Counted from the stretch's first letter, positions 50,997 through 61,569 are shown. The stretch: DNA of 64,000 nt from JAVDCA01 sp035293985 (GCA_035293985.1 DATGLS010000015.1:1-64000); one strand, 5' to 3'. Translations and numbers: made by a program. Notes: a model not told the origin generated them from the sequence alone.

Positions 50997-51568
50997 TGAC
51001 GCCGTTGCCCCTCGGGCAGACCGCCCTCATCGTCGTGGATGTGCAGAAGGCGTTCGACGAGCTCGAGGCCGCGGGTAAGCGGCGCAACAATCCGGATGCC
51101 GTCGCGCGCATCAGCGAGCTGCTTGCGGCATTCCGCGCCAAGGGCGCGGCGGTCATCCACATCCGCCACGCTTCGCGCCGCCCGACATCTCGCTTTGCGG
51201 CGGATCAGCCCGGCCATGCCGTCAAGGACGAGGCGCGCGAGCAGGCAGGCGAGCCGGTGATCATCAAGCAGGTGAATTCGTCGTTCATCGGCACCAATCT
51301 GGAGCGGCGCCTGCGCGACAAGAATATCGAGCATCTCGTGATCGTCGGCGCGACGACCAATCACTGCGTCGAAACGACGGCGCGGATGGCGGGCAATCTC
51401 GGCTTTGATGCGAAGCTGGTGCGCGATGCGACGTGGACTTTCGATCTCGCCGGGATCGACGGGGAGCCGATTCCGGCCGAGCGGGTGCACACGATGACGC
51501 TCGCGAACCTGCAAGGTGAGTTCGCCGAGATCGTTACTGCGAGTGAAGTGATCAACGGGCTGCGCTGA
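50996..51568 (+). CDS. Isochorismatase-family cysteine hydrolase
   Basis: 190 residues from the ATG that overlaps the DUF1272 stop. Full catalytic set: Asp in TALIVVDVQKAFDEL, Lys in VIIKQVNSSFIGTNLERRL, Cys in VGATTNHCVETTARMAGNLG. The Cys is intact, unlike the secreted relative at 27151. Likely amide hydrolase (nicotinamidase, N-carbamoyl or similar). Its stop is 15 bases from the stop of the convergent DJ-1-type gene. Confidence 0.9.
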   Translation: MTPLPLGQTALIVVDVQKAFDELEAAGKRRNNPDAVARISELLAAFRAKGAAVIHIRHASRRPTSRFAADQPGHAVKDEAREQAGEPVIIKQVNSSFIGTNLERRLRDKNIEHLVIVGATTNHCVETTARMAGNLGFDAKLVRDATWTFDLAGIDGEPIPAERVHTMTLANLQGEFAEIVTASEVINGLR

Positions 51569-51583
51569 GCTCGCGCAAGCCGG

Positions 51584-52294
51584 TCACGTCCCCGGAAGGG
51601 TCTGCGCCAGCCGCTCTGCGGCAGCCGCAACGGCGGCATTGCGCTTCGCCGCCATCCCGGCGAGGCGCTCGCGCACCCGCGCCAGGACCGCCGATGGAGC
51701 CGTTTCAGGCGTGCCCGCAGCGAACGGCGGCGCCGGCGCGTATTCGATCCCGAGCTGGATCGCTTGCGCGGTCTCCGGGCCGGCAAGCTCCGCCACGAGC
51801 GCGAGCGCAAAGTCGATGCCGGCCGTGACGCCGCCCCCGGTGATCACATTGTCGTCGCGCACCACGCGTTCGGCCACGGGTATCGCGCCGAACGGGACCA
51901 GCAGGTCGCGCCAGGCCCAATGGGTCGCGGCGCGCTTGCCGCGCAGCAATCCGGCGGCACCCAGCACCAGCGCGCCCGTGCACACCGAGGTGACGAAGCG
52001 AGCGCCGGCGGCGAGGCGGCGCAATTCGGCGAGGAATGCCAGGTCGCAGATGGCATTGTCGGTCGCGCCGCGGCCGCCCGGCACGCACACCACGTCGCAG
52101 CGCGGAATATCGGCGAGCCGGCGCACACCCGCGAAGGTCATGCCGCCGCCGGCCTCGATCGTGCCGCCTTGTGTGCTGGCGATGATCACCGTCGCGCCGG
52201 GGAGGGCGGAGAACACTTCGTAAGGTCCGGTGAAATCGAGTTGTGTAACGGCGGGAAACACCGCCAACACGATAACCGGCCCGCGTTCGCTCAT
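51584..52294 (-). CDS. DJ-1/PfpI family protein (isonitrile hydratase-like)
   Basis: 236 residues. Class I glutamine-amidotransferase-like fold: VLAVFPAVTQLDFTGPYEVF (acidic residue), nucleophile elbow SVCTGALVLGAAGLLRGKRA, and THWAWRDLLVPFGA. The last part fits InhA-type isonitrile hydratases: VITGGGVTAGIDFALALVAE. It probably hydrates isonitriles to formamides or acts on a similar small molecule. Divergent (91 bases) from a GlxA-type regulator whose sensor domain has the same fold. Confidence 0.88.
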   Translation of the reverse strand: MSERGPVIVLAVFPAVTQLDFTGPYEVFSALPGATVIIASTQGGTIEAGGGMTFAGVRRLADIPRCDVVCVPGGRGATDNAICDLAFLAELRRLAAGARFVTSVCTGALVLGAAGLLRGKRAATHWAWRDLLVPFGAIPVAERVVRDDNVITGGGVTAGIDFALALVAELAGPETAQAIQLGIEYAPAPPFAAGTPETAPSAVLARVRERLAGMAAKRNAAVAAAAERLAQTLPGT

Positions 52295-52385
52295 CGTCGT
52301 ATCCTCGTGGAATTGACGCCGGACAGTAGCTCACATAGGGTGCGGCCGAAATGACCATGTTCCCTCGTTTTCCGCCAACCAGAAC

Positions 52386-53402
52386 ATGCGCGATGTCGGC
52401 GTTCTCATTTTCCCCAGCTTCCAGCTGCTCGACGCGGCCGGACCCTTGAGCGCATTCGAGGTGGCCTGTCGCGACGTCGAGCGGCCGCCGTATCGCCTGC
52501 GCGTGATGGCGCGGCGCCCCGGTCCAGTCGTCAGCTCGTCGGGCGTCCAACTGACGGCCGAGGCTTTCGTCGAGGCGCCGCTCGATACGCTCGTGATCGT
52601 CGGGGGCCGGGGATCTCGCGAAGCGTCCGCCTGCAGCGAAACCCTGGCCTATGTCAGCGCCGCCGCGTCGCGCGCCCGGCGCACTACAAGCGTCTGCTCG
52701 GGCGCCTTCGTCCTCGCGGCGGCCGGGCTGCTCGATGGCCGGCGCGCGACGACGCATTGGAATCGGGCCGAAGAATTCGCGCGCACCTTTCCGCGGGTTC
52801 GCGTCGAGCCAGACCGCATCTTCATCCGCGACGGCGCGATCTGGACGTCGGCCGGCATCACGGCGGGGATCGACCTGGCGCTGGCCCTGATCGCCGAGGA
52901 TCTCGGCGAATCCGTTGCCAAACGTGCCGCGCAGCAGCTCGTCGTCTACTACCGCCGCCCCGGCGGGCAATCGCAGTTCTCGGCGCTGCTCGAGGCGGAT
53001 CGTCCGGGCAGCCGGTTTTCCCCATTGTTGGCATGGGCGCGCGAGCGGCTCGACCAACGGCTTACCGTCGAGCGCCTCGCCGAACACGCCGGCATGAGCC
53101 CGCGCCATTTCGCTCGCGCCTTCGCGGTCGAGACCGGCATGACCCCGGCGAAGGCGATCGAGCGCTTGCGTCTCGAAGCTTCGCGCGAACGGATCGAGAG
53201 CGGGCCCGAGCCGATCGAAAAGATCGCAGCGCTGACCGGCTTCCGCGATCCCGAGCGCATGCGGCGTGCCTTCCTGCGCGCCTTCGGTCAGCCGCCGCAA
53301 GCGCTGCGCCGCGCCGCAAAGACCAGTTCGGCAACCGGCTCGATGACCAATTCGGTGGTTGGCGCGACGGCGACGACCGCCCTGTCGTTAATGGCGTCTT
53401 AA
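52386..53402 (+). CDS. GlxA-family transcriptional regulator (DJ-1 + AraC HTH)
   Basis: 338 residues. N-terminal DJ-1/PfpI-like domain (DVGVLIFPSFQLLDAAGPLS, SVCSGAFVLAAAGLLDGRRA, TSAGITAGIDLALALIAEDL) without assured enzyme activity. C-terminal AraC helix-turn-helix pair: LTVERLAEHAGMSPRHFARA and EKIAALTGFRDPERMRRAFL. Most likely controls the divergent DJ-1-type gene and senses a related ligand. Confidence 0.92.
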   Translation: MRDVGVLIFPSFQLLDAAGPLSAFEVACRDVERPPYRLRVMARRPGPVVSSSGVQLTAEAFVEAPLDTLVIVGGRGSREASACSETLAYVSAAASRARRTTSVCSGAFVLAAAGLLDGRRATTHWNRAEEFARTFPRVRVEPDRIFIRDGAIWTSAGITAGIDLALALIAEDLGESVAKRAAQQLVVYYRRPGGQSQFSALLEADRPGSRFSPLLAWARERLDQRLTVERLAEHAGMSPRHFARAFAVETGMTPAKAIERLRLEASRERIESGPEPIEKIAALTGFRDPERMRRAFLRAFGQPPQALRRAAKTSSATGSMTNSVVGATATTALSLMAS

Positions 53403-53425
53403 CGGCGCGGCGGCATGCTGCCCGG

Positions 53426-53743
53426 ATGGTCATCCGTCCGCGCCTGCGCTCGTTCTTCACCGGCCTCGGCCTCTATGCGCTGGCGGCGGCACTGATCGGC
53501 TATTTCGGCCTCAATGCCTACACGGGCGACCATGGTTTGCGTGCGCGCGAGCAGATGGACAAGCAAATCGCCAATCTGACCGAGCAGCTCGCCCAGGCGA
53601 CCGCCGAGCGCGACGCCTGGCAGCGCCGTATCCGGCTGCTCAAGTCCGATAGCGTCGACCCGGACATGCTCGACGAGCGCGCGCGCGAGTTGCTCGACTA
53701 CGCGGACCCGCACGATCTCGTCCTGATGACACCGCACCGCTGA
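53426..53743 (+). CDS. ftsB: Septum formation initiator, FtsB/DivIC family
   Basis: 105 residues from ATG 53426. One N-terminal membrane helix (FFTGLGLYALAAALIGYFGL), then a coiled coil (QMDKQIANLTEQLAQATAER, DAWQRRIRLLKSD) and the short C-terminal LDERARELLDYADPHDLVLM. Size and layout fit FtsB/DivIC, which bridges FtsL and FtsQ in the divisome. Location directly before pdhA is the usual one in Hyphomicrobiales. Confidence 0.88.
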   Translation: MVIRPRLRSFFTGLGLYALAAALIGYFGLNAYTGDHGLRAREQMDKQIANLTEQLAQATAERDAWQRRIRLLKSDSVDPDMLDERARELLDYADPHDLVLMTPHR

Positions 53744-53925
53744 CGCCTGCCGACGAGTTCGCGCGTCCTTGCGGCGACCGCCGGACATTCCCAATTTGCA
53801 TTGCGTCCACATGCAGTTGCCGCAAGGTCCTGCATCGCCCGCGCCGGCGGCGGAACGCTTCCGCCGGGCAATGATTTGGGCTATGGAAACTTCTGCTGCA
53901 TCCGCTCGGAACCAGAGGTCACGTC

Positions 53926-54987
53926 ATGGCGGTCGCCCGAAAAAAACCCGCGTCAGCGGCCGCGGAACCCAAGGCGGACGCCAAAATGGATGCCAAGCCC
54001 GACGCCAAACCGGCGGTCCCTGATCTCGGCAAGGAGCGCGAGCTCAAAGCCTACCGCGAGATGCTGCTGATCCGCCGGTTCGAGGAGAAGGCCGGCCAGA
54101 TGTATGGCATGGGCCTGATCGGCGGCTTTTGCCACCTCTACATCGGCCAGGAAGCCGTCGTGGTCGGCATGCAGATGGCGATCAAGGAGGGCGATCAGGT
54201 CATCACAGGTTACCGTGACCACGGCCACATGCTGGCCTGCGGCATGGACCCGAAAGGCGTGATGGCCGAGCTCACCGGGCGCCGCGGCGGCTATTCCAAG
54301 GGCAAGGGCGGCTCGATGCACATGTTCAGCGTCGCCAAGGGATTTTATGGCGGCCATGGCATCGTCGGCGCCCAGGTGCCGATCGGTACCGGTCTCGCGT
54401 TCGCGAACCGCTACCGCAAGAATGACGGCGTGAGCCTGACCTATTTCGGCGATGGTGCCGCCAATCAGGGCCAGGTCTACGAGAGCTTCAACATGGCGGA
54501 GCTGTGGAAGCTCCCCGTGATCTACGTCATCGAGAACAACCGCTACGCCATGGGCACCTCGGTGACGCGTGCTTCGGCACAGACCGATTTCTCCAAGCGC
54601 GGCGCATCCTTCAGCATCCCGGGCGAGCAGGTCGACGGGATGGACGTGCGCGCCGTCAAGGCCGCAGGCGACAAGGCCGTGCAATGGTGCCGCGACGGCA
54701 AGGGTCCCTACATTCTCGAGATGCTGACCTACCGCTATCGCGGCCACTCGATGTCCGATCCCGCCAAGTATCGCACGCGCGAGGAGGTCGAGAAGGTGCG
54801 CACCGAGCACGATCCGATCGAGCAGGTGCGTGCGCGCCTCATCGCCACCAAGCGGGCGAGCGAGGACGAGCTCAAGAAGGTCGACGCGGACATCCGCAAG
54901 GTCGTCAATGACGCGGCCGAGTTCGCCACCCACGATCCCGAGCCCGATCCGTCCGAGCTATGGACCGACGTCATTCGCACCGCCTGA
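53926..54987 (+). CDS. pdhA: Pyruvate dehydrogenase E1 component, alpha subunit
   Basis: 353 residues. After a Lys/Ala/Pro-rich extension (1-40) comes the thiamine-diphosphate domain: EMLLIRRFEEKAGQMYGMGL, GGFCHLYIGQEAVVVGMQ, and GDGAANQGQVYESFNMAELW near 170-190 with ViENN closing the TPP motif. Phosphorylation-loop region YRYRGHSMSDPAKYRTREE is conserved. Works with PdhB to decarboxylate pyruvate and transfer acetyl to E2 lipoyl groups. First gene of pdhA-pdhB-pdhC-(small membrane protein)-lpdA. Confidence 0.98.
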   Translation: MAVARKKPASAAAEPKADAKMDAKPDAKPAVPDLGKERELKAYREMLLIRRFEEKAGQMYGMGLIGGFCHLYIGQEAVVVGMQMAIKEGDQVITGYRDHGHMLACGMDPKGVMAELTGRRGGYSKGKGGSMHMFSVAKGFYGGHGIVGAQVPIGTGLAFANRYRKNDGVSLTYFGDGAANQGQVYESFNMAELWKLPVIYVIENNRYAMGTSVTRASAQTDFSKRGASFSIPGEQVDGMDVRAVKAAGDKAVQWCRDGKGPYILEMLTYRYRGHSMSDPAKYRTREEVEKVRTEHDPIEQVRARLIATKRASEDELKKVDADIRKVVNDAAEFATHDPEPDPSELWTDVIRTA

Positions 54988-55015
54988 TTTCGCAGCACGA
55001 GCACAAAGAACGCCG

Positions 55016-56464
<1,449 letters not shown>

Positions 56465-56504
56465 CCGCCAGGTCAGCACCAGGTCTCTCGCCAGGTACTT
56501 CACC

Positions 56505-57884
56505 ATGCCGATCAACATCCTCATGCCTGCGCTCTCTCCGACGATGGAGAAGGGCAACCTCGCCAAGTGGCTCAAGAAGGAGGGCGATCGGGTCAAGACC
56601 GGCGATATCCTCGCCGAGATCGAGACCGACAAGGCGACGATGGAGTATGAGGCGGTCGACGACGGCGTGCTGGCGAAGATCATCGTGCCGGAAGGCACCG
56701 CCGACGTGCCGGTCAACCAGCTGATCGCCGTGCTCGCCGGCGAGGGTGAGGACGTGAAGGCGGCGGCATCGAGCGCCGGCAAGGGCGCTGCACCGGCTCC
56801 CGCGCAAGCCGCTGCGCCGGTGTCGCAGCCGTCGGCGCCCGCGAAGCCTGCTGCCGCGCCGGCCCCACAGCCGCAGGCGGCGACCGCGGCCCCGCCGCCG
56901 CAGCCCGTGCGGGCAGCCGCCCAGGCGCAGCCGGCACCGCAAGCCAATGGCCACGGACGCATCTTCGCATCGCCGCTGGCGCGGCGGCTCGCCAAGGAAG
57001 CGAACATCGATATCGCCCGCATCGCAGGCTCGGGTCCGCATGGCCGTGTGATCGCGCGCGACGTCGCGCAAGCGAAGGCCGGCGGCGGGTTGCGCGCACC
57101 CGCGGCGCCGGCAGCGCCGGGCATCGCGGTGCCGCCTCCGTCACTGTCGGACGAAAAAATCCGCGCCTTCTACGAGCCGGGCTCCTACGACATCGTGCCG
57201 CACGACAACATGCGCAAGATCATCGCACAGCGGCTGCAGCAGGCGACGGTCACGATCCCGCACTTCTATCTCACGGTGACGTGCACGATCGACCGTCTGC
57301 TGGCGGCGCGCGAGGACATCAACTCGACCGCGCCCAAAGGCGACGATGGCAAGCCCGCCTACAAGCTGTCGGTCAACGATTTCGTCATCAAGGCGCTCGG
57401 CCTTGCGCTGGTGCGCAAGCCCGACACCAACGTCACCTGGACCGAGAGCGGCATGCTCAAGCACCATCATGCCAATATCGGCATCGCGGTCGCGCTGCCG
57501 GGCGGGCTGATCACGCCGGTGCTGCGCAATGTCGACGAGAAATCGCTCATCACCATCTCGAAGGAGATGAAGGATTTCGCCGCGCGGGCCCGTGCTCGCC
57601 GGCTCAAGCCCGAGGAGTACCAGGGCGGCGCCAGCGCGGTCTCCAATCTCGGCATGTACGGCATCGAGGAGTTCACCGCGGTGATCAACCCGCCACAGAC
57701 GACGATTCTGGCGGTCGGCGCCGGCGAGCAGCGCGCGGTGGTGCAGGACGGTAAGGTGACGGTCGCGACCCAGATGAAGATCACGCTGTCCTGCGATCAT
57801 CGCGCCATCGATGGTGCGCTCGGCGCCGAGCTGATCGGCGAGATCAAGCGCTTCATCGAAAGCCCGACCGCAATGCTGGTGTGA
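56505..57884 (+). CDS. pdhC: Pyruvate dehydrogenase E2, dihydrolipoamide acetyltransferase
   Basis: 459 residues from ATG 56505. One lipoyl domain (1-80; Lys in EIETDKATMEYEA), Ala/Pro-rich linker, peripheral-subunit-binding domain at about 150-185 (ASPLARRLAKEANIDIARIA, GSGPHGRVIARDV), second linker, and catalytic domain from about 225. The active site HRAIDG (HxxxD) is within LSCDHRAIDGALGAELIGEI. Forms the complex core and binds E1 and E3. The first 25 residues are nearly identical to those of PdhB, which suggests lipoyl-domain duplication or gene conversion. Confidence 0.98.
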   Translation: MPINILMPALSPTMEKGNLAKWLKKEGDRVKTGDILAEIETDKATMEYEAVDDGVLAKIIVPEGTADVPVNQLIAVLAGEGEDVKAAASSAGKGAAPAPAQAAAPVSQPSAPAKPAAAPAPQPQAATAAPPPQPVRAAAQAQPAPQANGHGRIFASPLARRLAKEANIDIARIAGSGPHGRVIARDVAQAKAGGGLRAPAAPAAPGIAVPPPSLSDEKIRAFYEPGSYDIVPHDNMRKIIAQRLQQATVTIPHFYLTVTCTIDRLLAAREDINSTAPKGDDGKPAYKLSVNDFVIKALGLALVRKPDTNVTWTESGMLKHHHANIGIAVALPGGLITPVLRNVDEKSLITISKEMKDFAARARARRLKPEEYQGGASAVSNLGMYGIEEFTAVINPPQTTILAVGAGEQRAVVQDGKVTVATQMKITLSCDHRAIDGALGAELIGEIKRFIESPTAMLV

Positions 57885-57905
57885 GGGCCTGCCCGGAGGC
57901 GCGCG

Positions 57906-58160
57906 ATGATCTCGCGATGGCCATGGGTGACGTCGGTCGCGGCGGCCATCATCGTGTTGACGCCGCCGGCGCGCGAGATTTTCTACGACGCCTTCATCTC
58001 GTCCGAGCGGTTTCTGCAGGACTTGGCGCAGATGATATACCTCGGCGGGGTCGCGATCGCGATCCTGCTGGCGGTCATCGAATGGCGCGTGCGGGTCATC
58101 ATCATCCGGCGCCGCGCCCTGGCGGCGGCCGCGACGGGCGAGCAGACAATCGAGAGCTAG
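57906..58160 (+). CDS. Small membrane protein inside the pdh operon
   Basis: 84 residues, ATG 57906, 21 bases after pdhC. Two hydrophobic segments (WVTSVAAAIIVLTPPAREIF; MIYLGGVAIAILLAVIEWRV), then a basic tail (VRVIIIRRRALAAAATG). No family recognised. Its place between pdhC and lpdA implies co-expression with the complex; it could tether the complex or be unrelated. Confidence 0.7.
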   Translation: MISRWPWVTSVAAAIIVLTPPAREIFYDAFISSERFLQDLAQMIYLGGVAIAILLAVIEWRVRVIIIRRRALAAAATGEQTIES

Positions 58161-58188
58161 GTTGGAAGAATTAGGTTGGGAGAGCTAG

Positions 58189-59607
58189 GTGGCTGAATCC
58201 TTCGACATCATCATCATCGGGTCGGGTCCCGGCGGTTACGTCACGGCGATCCGCGCAGCCCAACTCGGCTTCAAGACCGCGATCGTCGAGAAGGCCTATC
58301 TCGGCGGCATCTGCCTCAACTGGGGCTGTATTCCGACCAAGGCGCTGCTGCGCTCGGCCGAGATCTTCCACTACATGCAGCACGCCAAGGATTATGGGCT
58401 CAAGGCAGACAATGTCGGCTATGACGCCGCCGCCGTGGTGAAGCGCTCGCGCGCGGTGTCGAAGCGGCTCAATGACGGCGTCGGATTCCTGATGCGCAAG
58501 AACAAGGTGAGCGTGATCTGGGGCGAGGCGACGATCGACGCGCCCGGCAAGATCACCGTGAAGGCCGCCCAGGTGGAAGCGCCGAAGGGCGCGCTCGGGC
58601 CGGGCGGCTATCAGGCCAAGCACATCATCATCGCGACCGGCGCCCGCCCGCGCGTGCTGCCCGGGCTCGAGCCGGACAAAAAGCTGGTGTGGACCTATTT
58701 CGAGGCGATGGTGCCGGACCGGGTACCGAAGTCGCTGCTGGTGGTCGGCTCGGGCGCGATCGGCATCGAGTTTGCCTCGTTCTTTCGCACCCTCGGCGCC
58801 GACGTGACGGTCGTCGAGGTGCTGCCACAGATTTTGCCTGTGGAGGATGCTGAGATTCAGGCTTTCGCGCGCAAGAGTTTCGAGAAGCAGGGCATCAAGA
58901 TCCTCACTGGCGCCAAGGTGACGAAGCTCGACAAGAAAAGCGACAGCGTCGTCGCGACGATCGATGACGGCAAGGGCAAGACCCAGACGATCGAGGTCGA
59001 GCGCGTGATCTCGGCGGTCGGCGTCGTCGGCAATATCGAGAACCTGGGCCTGGAAAAGCTCGGCGTGAAGACCGATCGCGGCACCATCGTGATCGACGGC
59101 CTGTGCAAGACCAACGTGCCCGGCATCTACGCGATCGGCGACGTCGCCGGCCCGCCGATGCTTGCTCACAAAGCGGAGCACGAGGGCGTGGTCTGCGTCG
59201 AGGCGATCAAGGGCCTCCATCCGCACCCGATGAACAAGCTGATGATCCCGGGCTGCACCTATTGCTCGCCGCAGGTCGCCTCGGTCGGGCTGACTGAAGC
59301 TGCCGCCAAGGACAGGAAGCTCGACATCCGCGTCGGCCGCTTCCCCTTCATCGGCAACGGCAAGGCGATCGCGCTCGGCGAGGACCAGGGACTGGTCAAA
59401 GTGATCTTCGACCGGAAGACCGGCCAGTTGCTCGGCGCCCACATGGTCGGCGCCGAGGTGACCGAGCTGATCCAGGGCTACGTGGTGGCGATGAACCTGG
59501 AGACGACCGAGGAAGAGCTGATGCAGACCATCTTCCCGCATCCGACCCTCTCGGAGATGATGGGCGAAGCGGTGCGCGACGCGTACGGGCGGGTGCTGAA
59601 TATTTGA
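58189..59607 (+). CDS. lpdA: Dihydrolipoyl dehydrogenase (E3)
   Basis: 472 residues from GTG 58189 (GAGCTAG just upstream). FAD motif IIIGSGPGGYVTAIRAAQLG, redox disulfide GGICLNWGCIPTK (about Cys42/Cys47), NAD motif VVGSGAIGIEFASFFRTLG, second FAD segment GIYAIGDVAGPPMLAHKA, and the C-terminal catalytic His-Glu in FPHPTLSEMMGEAV. Reoxidises lipoyl groups of PdhB/PdhC with NAD+. Last gene of the operon. Confidence 0.98.
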   Translation: MAESFDIIIIGSGPGGYVTAIRAAQLGFKTAIVEKAYLGGICLNWGCIPTKALLRSAEIFHYMQHAKDYGLKADNVGYDAAAVVKRSRAVSKRLNDGVGFLMRKNKVSVIWGEATIDAPGKITVKAAQVEAPKGALGPGGYQAKHIIIATGARPRVLPGLEPDKKLVWTYFEAMVPDRVPKSLLVVGSGAIGIEFASFFRTLGADVTVVEVLPQILPVEDAEIQAFARKSFEKQGIKILTGAKVTKLDKKSDSVVATIDDGKGKTQTIEVERVISAVGVVGNIENLGLEKLGVKTDRGTIVIDGLCKTNVPGIYAIGDVAGPPMLAHKAEHEGVVCVEAIKGLHPHPMNKLMIPGCTYCSPQVASVGLTEAAAKDRKLDIRVGRFPFIGNGKAIALGEDQGLVKVIFDRKTGQLLGAHMVGAEVTELIQGYVVAMNLETTEEELMQTIFPHPTLSEMMGEAVRDAYGRVLNI

Positions 59608-59694
59608 GCGCGCCGATGCGCCGCCAGGAGCCGGCCGAGCGAATCTGAAAGCTTCTCGACGTCGACACCAGGGGCTTCTAGCTAGGCGCCGCAC

Positions 59695-59881
59695 GTGTGC
59701 AAAGCCGTCGAGGTTTTTGGCGCCGATCGCGTGATTTTCGGCACCGATTACGGACCGGTGTCGATCGGTCCGCACCAGGACGTCGAGATCGTCGTGGGGT
59801 CGGGCATCCCGGCCGCCGACCGGCAGAAGATTTTTGCGGCGCGACGCCGCGCGTTTTTTCAATCTCGCTCCGCTCAAATAG
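59695..59881 (+). pseudogene. C-terminal remnant of an amidohydrolase-family gene
   Basis: Reads KAVEVFGADRVIFGTDYGPV and then IPAADRQKIFAARRRAFF. This is the closing part of ACMSD-type amidohydrolases (FGxDRxxFGTDYG, then KIFxxNARxFF). A T-run (59854-59859) carries a frameshift. Past it the other frame gives NLAPLK and TAG at 59879-59881, the normal kind of ending. No start or N-terminal domains exist upstream. The rest of 59608-60008 is non-coding. Such hydrolases are often beside Bug genes, as here. Confidence 0.7.
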
Positions 59882-60008
59882 ATGCGTCGCGACGCGGCGA
59901 AATCGGGCATTTCAAGCGCGACGGAACAGTTTATGATGGCGGAGCGCGCGAGGGGATGCGCGCACTGGCAGTACGGAAGCGACGTCCTGAAACTCGTGGG
60001 AGACGTCC

Positions 60009-61001
60009 ATGCGTGCTCGTAAATTTCTCGACCGTCGATCATTCCTGACGCTCGCCGGGGCCGGCGCCGCGACGATCGCATCCGGCGTCGCGTTCGCCGA
60101 CGACTATCCGTCGCGCCCGATCCGCTTCGTCGTCGGCTTTCCGCCCGGTGGCGGCGCCGACATCGTCTCGCGCATCATGGCGGCATGGCTGAGCGAGCGC
60201 CTGCGGCAGCAGGTGTTCGTCGAGAACCGGCCGGGCGCCTCGACCAACATCTCGATCCAGAACGTCCTCGCGTCACCGGCGGACGGCTACACGCTCTTGT
60301 TCGTGGCGGCCTCGGCCGCGGTCAATCCGTCGTTGTTCAAGAATCTCCCCTTCGACATACGGCGCGACATCGCGCCAGTCGCCGGGCTGATCGACTTTCC
60401 TCTCGTCCTGCTCGCCAATCCGTCGTTTCCCGCAAAGACCGTCCCGGAGCTGATCGCCTACGCGAAACAGCATCCAGGCAAGATCACCATCGGCTCCTAC
60501 GGCGTCGGCTCGACGTCGCATGTGGCGAACGAACTCTTTCAGATGGAGGCGGGCGTGCAGCTCGTGCACGTGCCCTACAAGGGCGGCGCGCCGATGGATA
60601 CCGATCTCATGGCCGGCCAGGTGCAGCTCGCGATCGACGTCATGACCGGCGTGCTGCCGCATATCCGCGCCGGCGCAATCCGGCCGATCGCGATGCTTAG
60701 CAAGACGCGCTTCCCGGGATTGCCGGATGTCCCGAGCATGAGCGAGACCCTGCCGCTGTATGTGGCGAACTCGTGGTGCGGGATCGGTGTCGCGCGCGGC
60801 ACGCCGGCCGACGTCATCACCCGGCTCAATCACGAGATCAACGCCGGGCTCGCCGATCCGGGCATCAGGAAGCGCCTCGCCGACGTCGCGACCACCCCGA
60901 TCGTGTTCACGCCCGACCAGTTCGGCGCCTATGTCGCGTCCGAGGTCGACAAGTGGGCGAAGGTGGTGCGCGCCGCGCACATCACCATCAAGGAGGGATG
61001 A
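60009..61001 (+). CDS. Bug-family substrate-binding protein
   Basis: 330 residues; Tat/Sec-type leader MRARKFLDRRSFLTLAGAGA with RRSFL, cleavage near AFA-DDYPSRPIRFVVGFPPGGGA. Family marks: YPSRPIRFVVGF, PADGYTLLFVAASAAVNPSL, YGVGSTSHVANELFQMEAG, and the end VDKWAKVVRAAHI. It binds a carboxylate or aromatic acid in the periplasm for a TctAB permease. No permease is adjacent; the upstream amidohydrolase is a remnant. Confidence 0.93.
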   Translation: MRARKFLDRRSFLTLAGAGAATIASGVAFADDYPSRPIRFVVGFPPGGGADIVSRIMAAWLSERLRQQVFVENRPGASTNISIQNVLASPADGYTLLFVAASAAVNPSLFKNLPFDIRRDIAPVAGLIDFPLVLLANPSFPAKTVPELIAYAKQHPGKITIGSYGVGSTSHVANELFQMEAGVQLVHVPYKGGAPMDTDLMAGQVQLAIDVMTGVLPHIRAGAIRPIAMLSKTRFPGLPDVPSMSETLPLYVANSWCGIGVARGTPADVITRLNHEINAGLADPGIRKRLADVATTPIVFTPDQFGAYVASEVDKWAKVVRAAHITIKEG

Positions 61002-61080
61002 CGCATCGCGCCGTGAGGCTGGCTTGCGATGAGGGCGACGAGGGCGTCGCGGCGTGTGATCACGGCCCGGTGCCCGGAGA

Positions 61081-61557
61081 TCACTTACGCGGCTCCTTGG
61101 CTCGCTTCGGCAGCCGCATGGGCCAGCTCACCACGTGGTCCTCGAGCTGCTCGGCGGACACGTCGTCGTCGCTGCCCTGCACGCGGCCGCGCACCGAGAC
61201 GCCGGCGACGTGCACGGATTCGGGATCGCCCGAGACCAGTGGATGCCACCAGTAGAGGTCCTTGCCCTCGGCGACGAGCCGGTAGGCGCAGCTCAGCGGC
61301 AGCCAGCCGAGCGCCGCGACATTGTCGGGCGTGAGCTGCTCGCAGTCGTCGACCTTCGCGAGCCGGTTCGGATAGTCGCGGCAGCGGCAGGTCTCGCCAT
61401 CAAGGAGCCGGCAGCCGACGTCCGTGTAGTAGTACTTGCCGGTTTCCTCGTCCTCGAGCTTGTTGAGGCAGCACCGACCGCAGCCGTCGCACAGGCTCTC
61501 CCACTCGGCCGCGGTCATTTCCGCCAGCGATTTGGTCTTCCAGAAGGGCTCGGACAT
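61081..61557 (-). CDS. YcgN-family (UPF0260) cysteine-cluster protein
   Basis: 158 residues. Cys pattern in LCDGCGRCCLNKLEDEETGK, VGCRLLDGETCRCRDYPNRL and DDCEQLTPDNV, then WLPLSCAYRLVAEGKDLYWW, as in YcgN/UPF0260 (YkgJ-like CxxCxxCC metal cluster). 158 residues is standard. Iron-sulfur or zinc binding is likely; its function is unknown. Upstream of the DUF3376 patatin stop, which lies 95 bases beyond its start across a repeat tract. Confidence 0.9.
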   Translation of the reverse strand: MSEPFWKTKSLAEMTAAEWESLCDGCGRCCLNKLEDEETGKYYYTDVGCRLLDGETCRCRDYPNRLAKVDDCEQLTPDNVAALGWLPLSCAYRLVAEGKDLYWWHPLVSGDPESVHVAGVSVRGRVQGSDDDVSAEQLEDHVVSWPMRLPKRAKEPRK

Positions 61558-61569
61558 CGGGTTCCGGTT

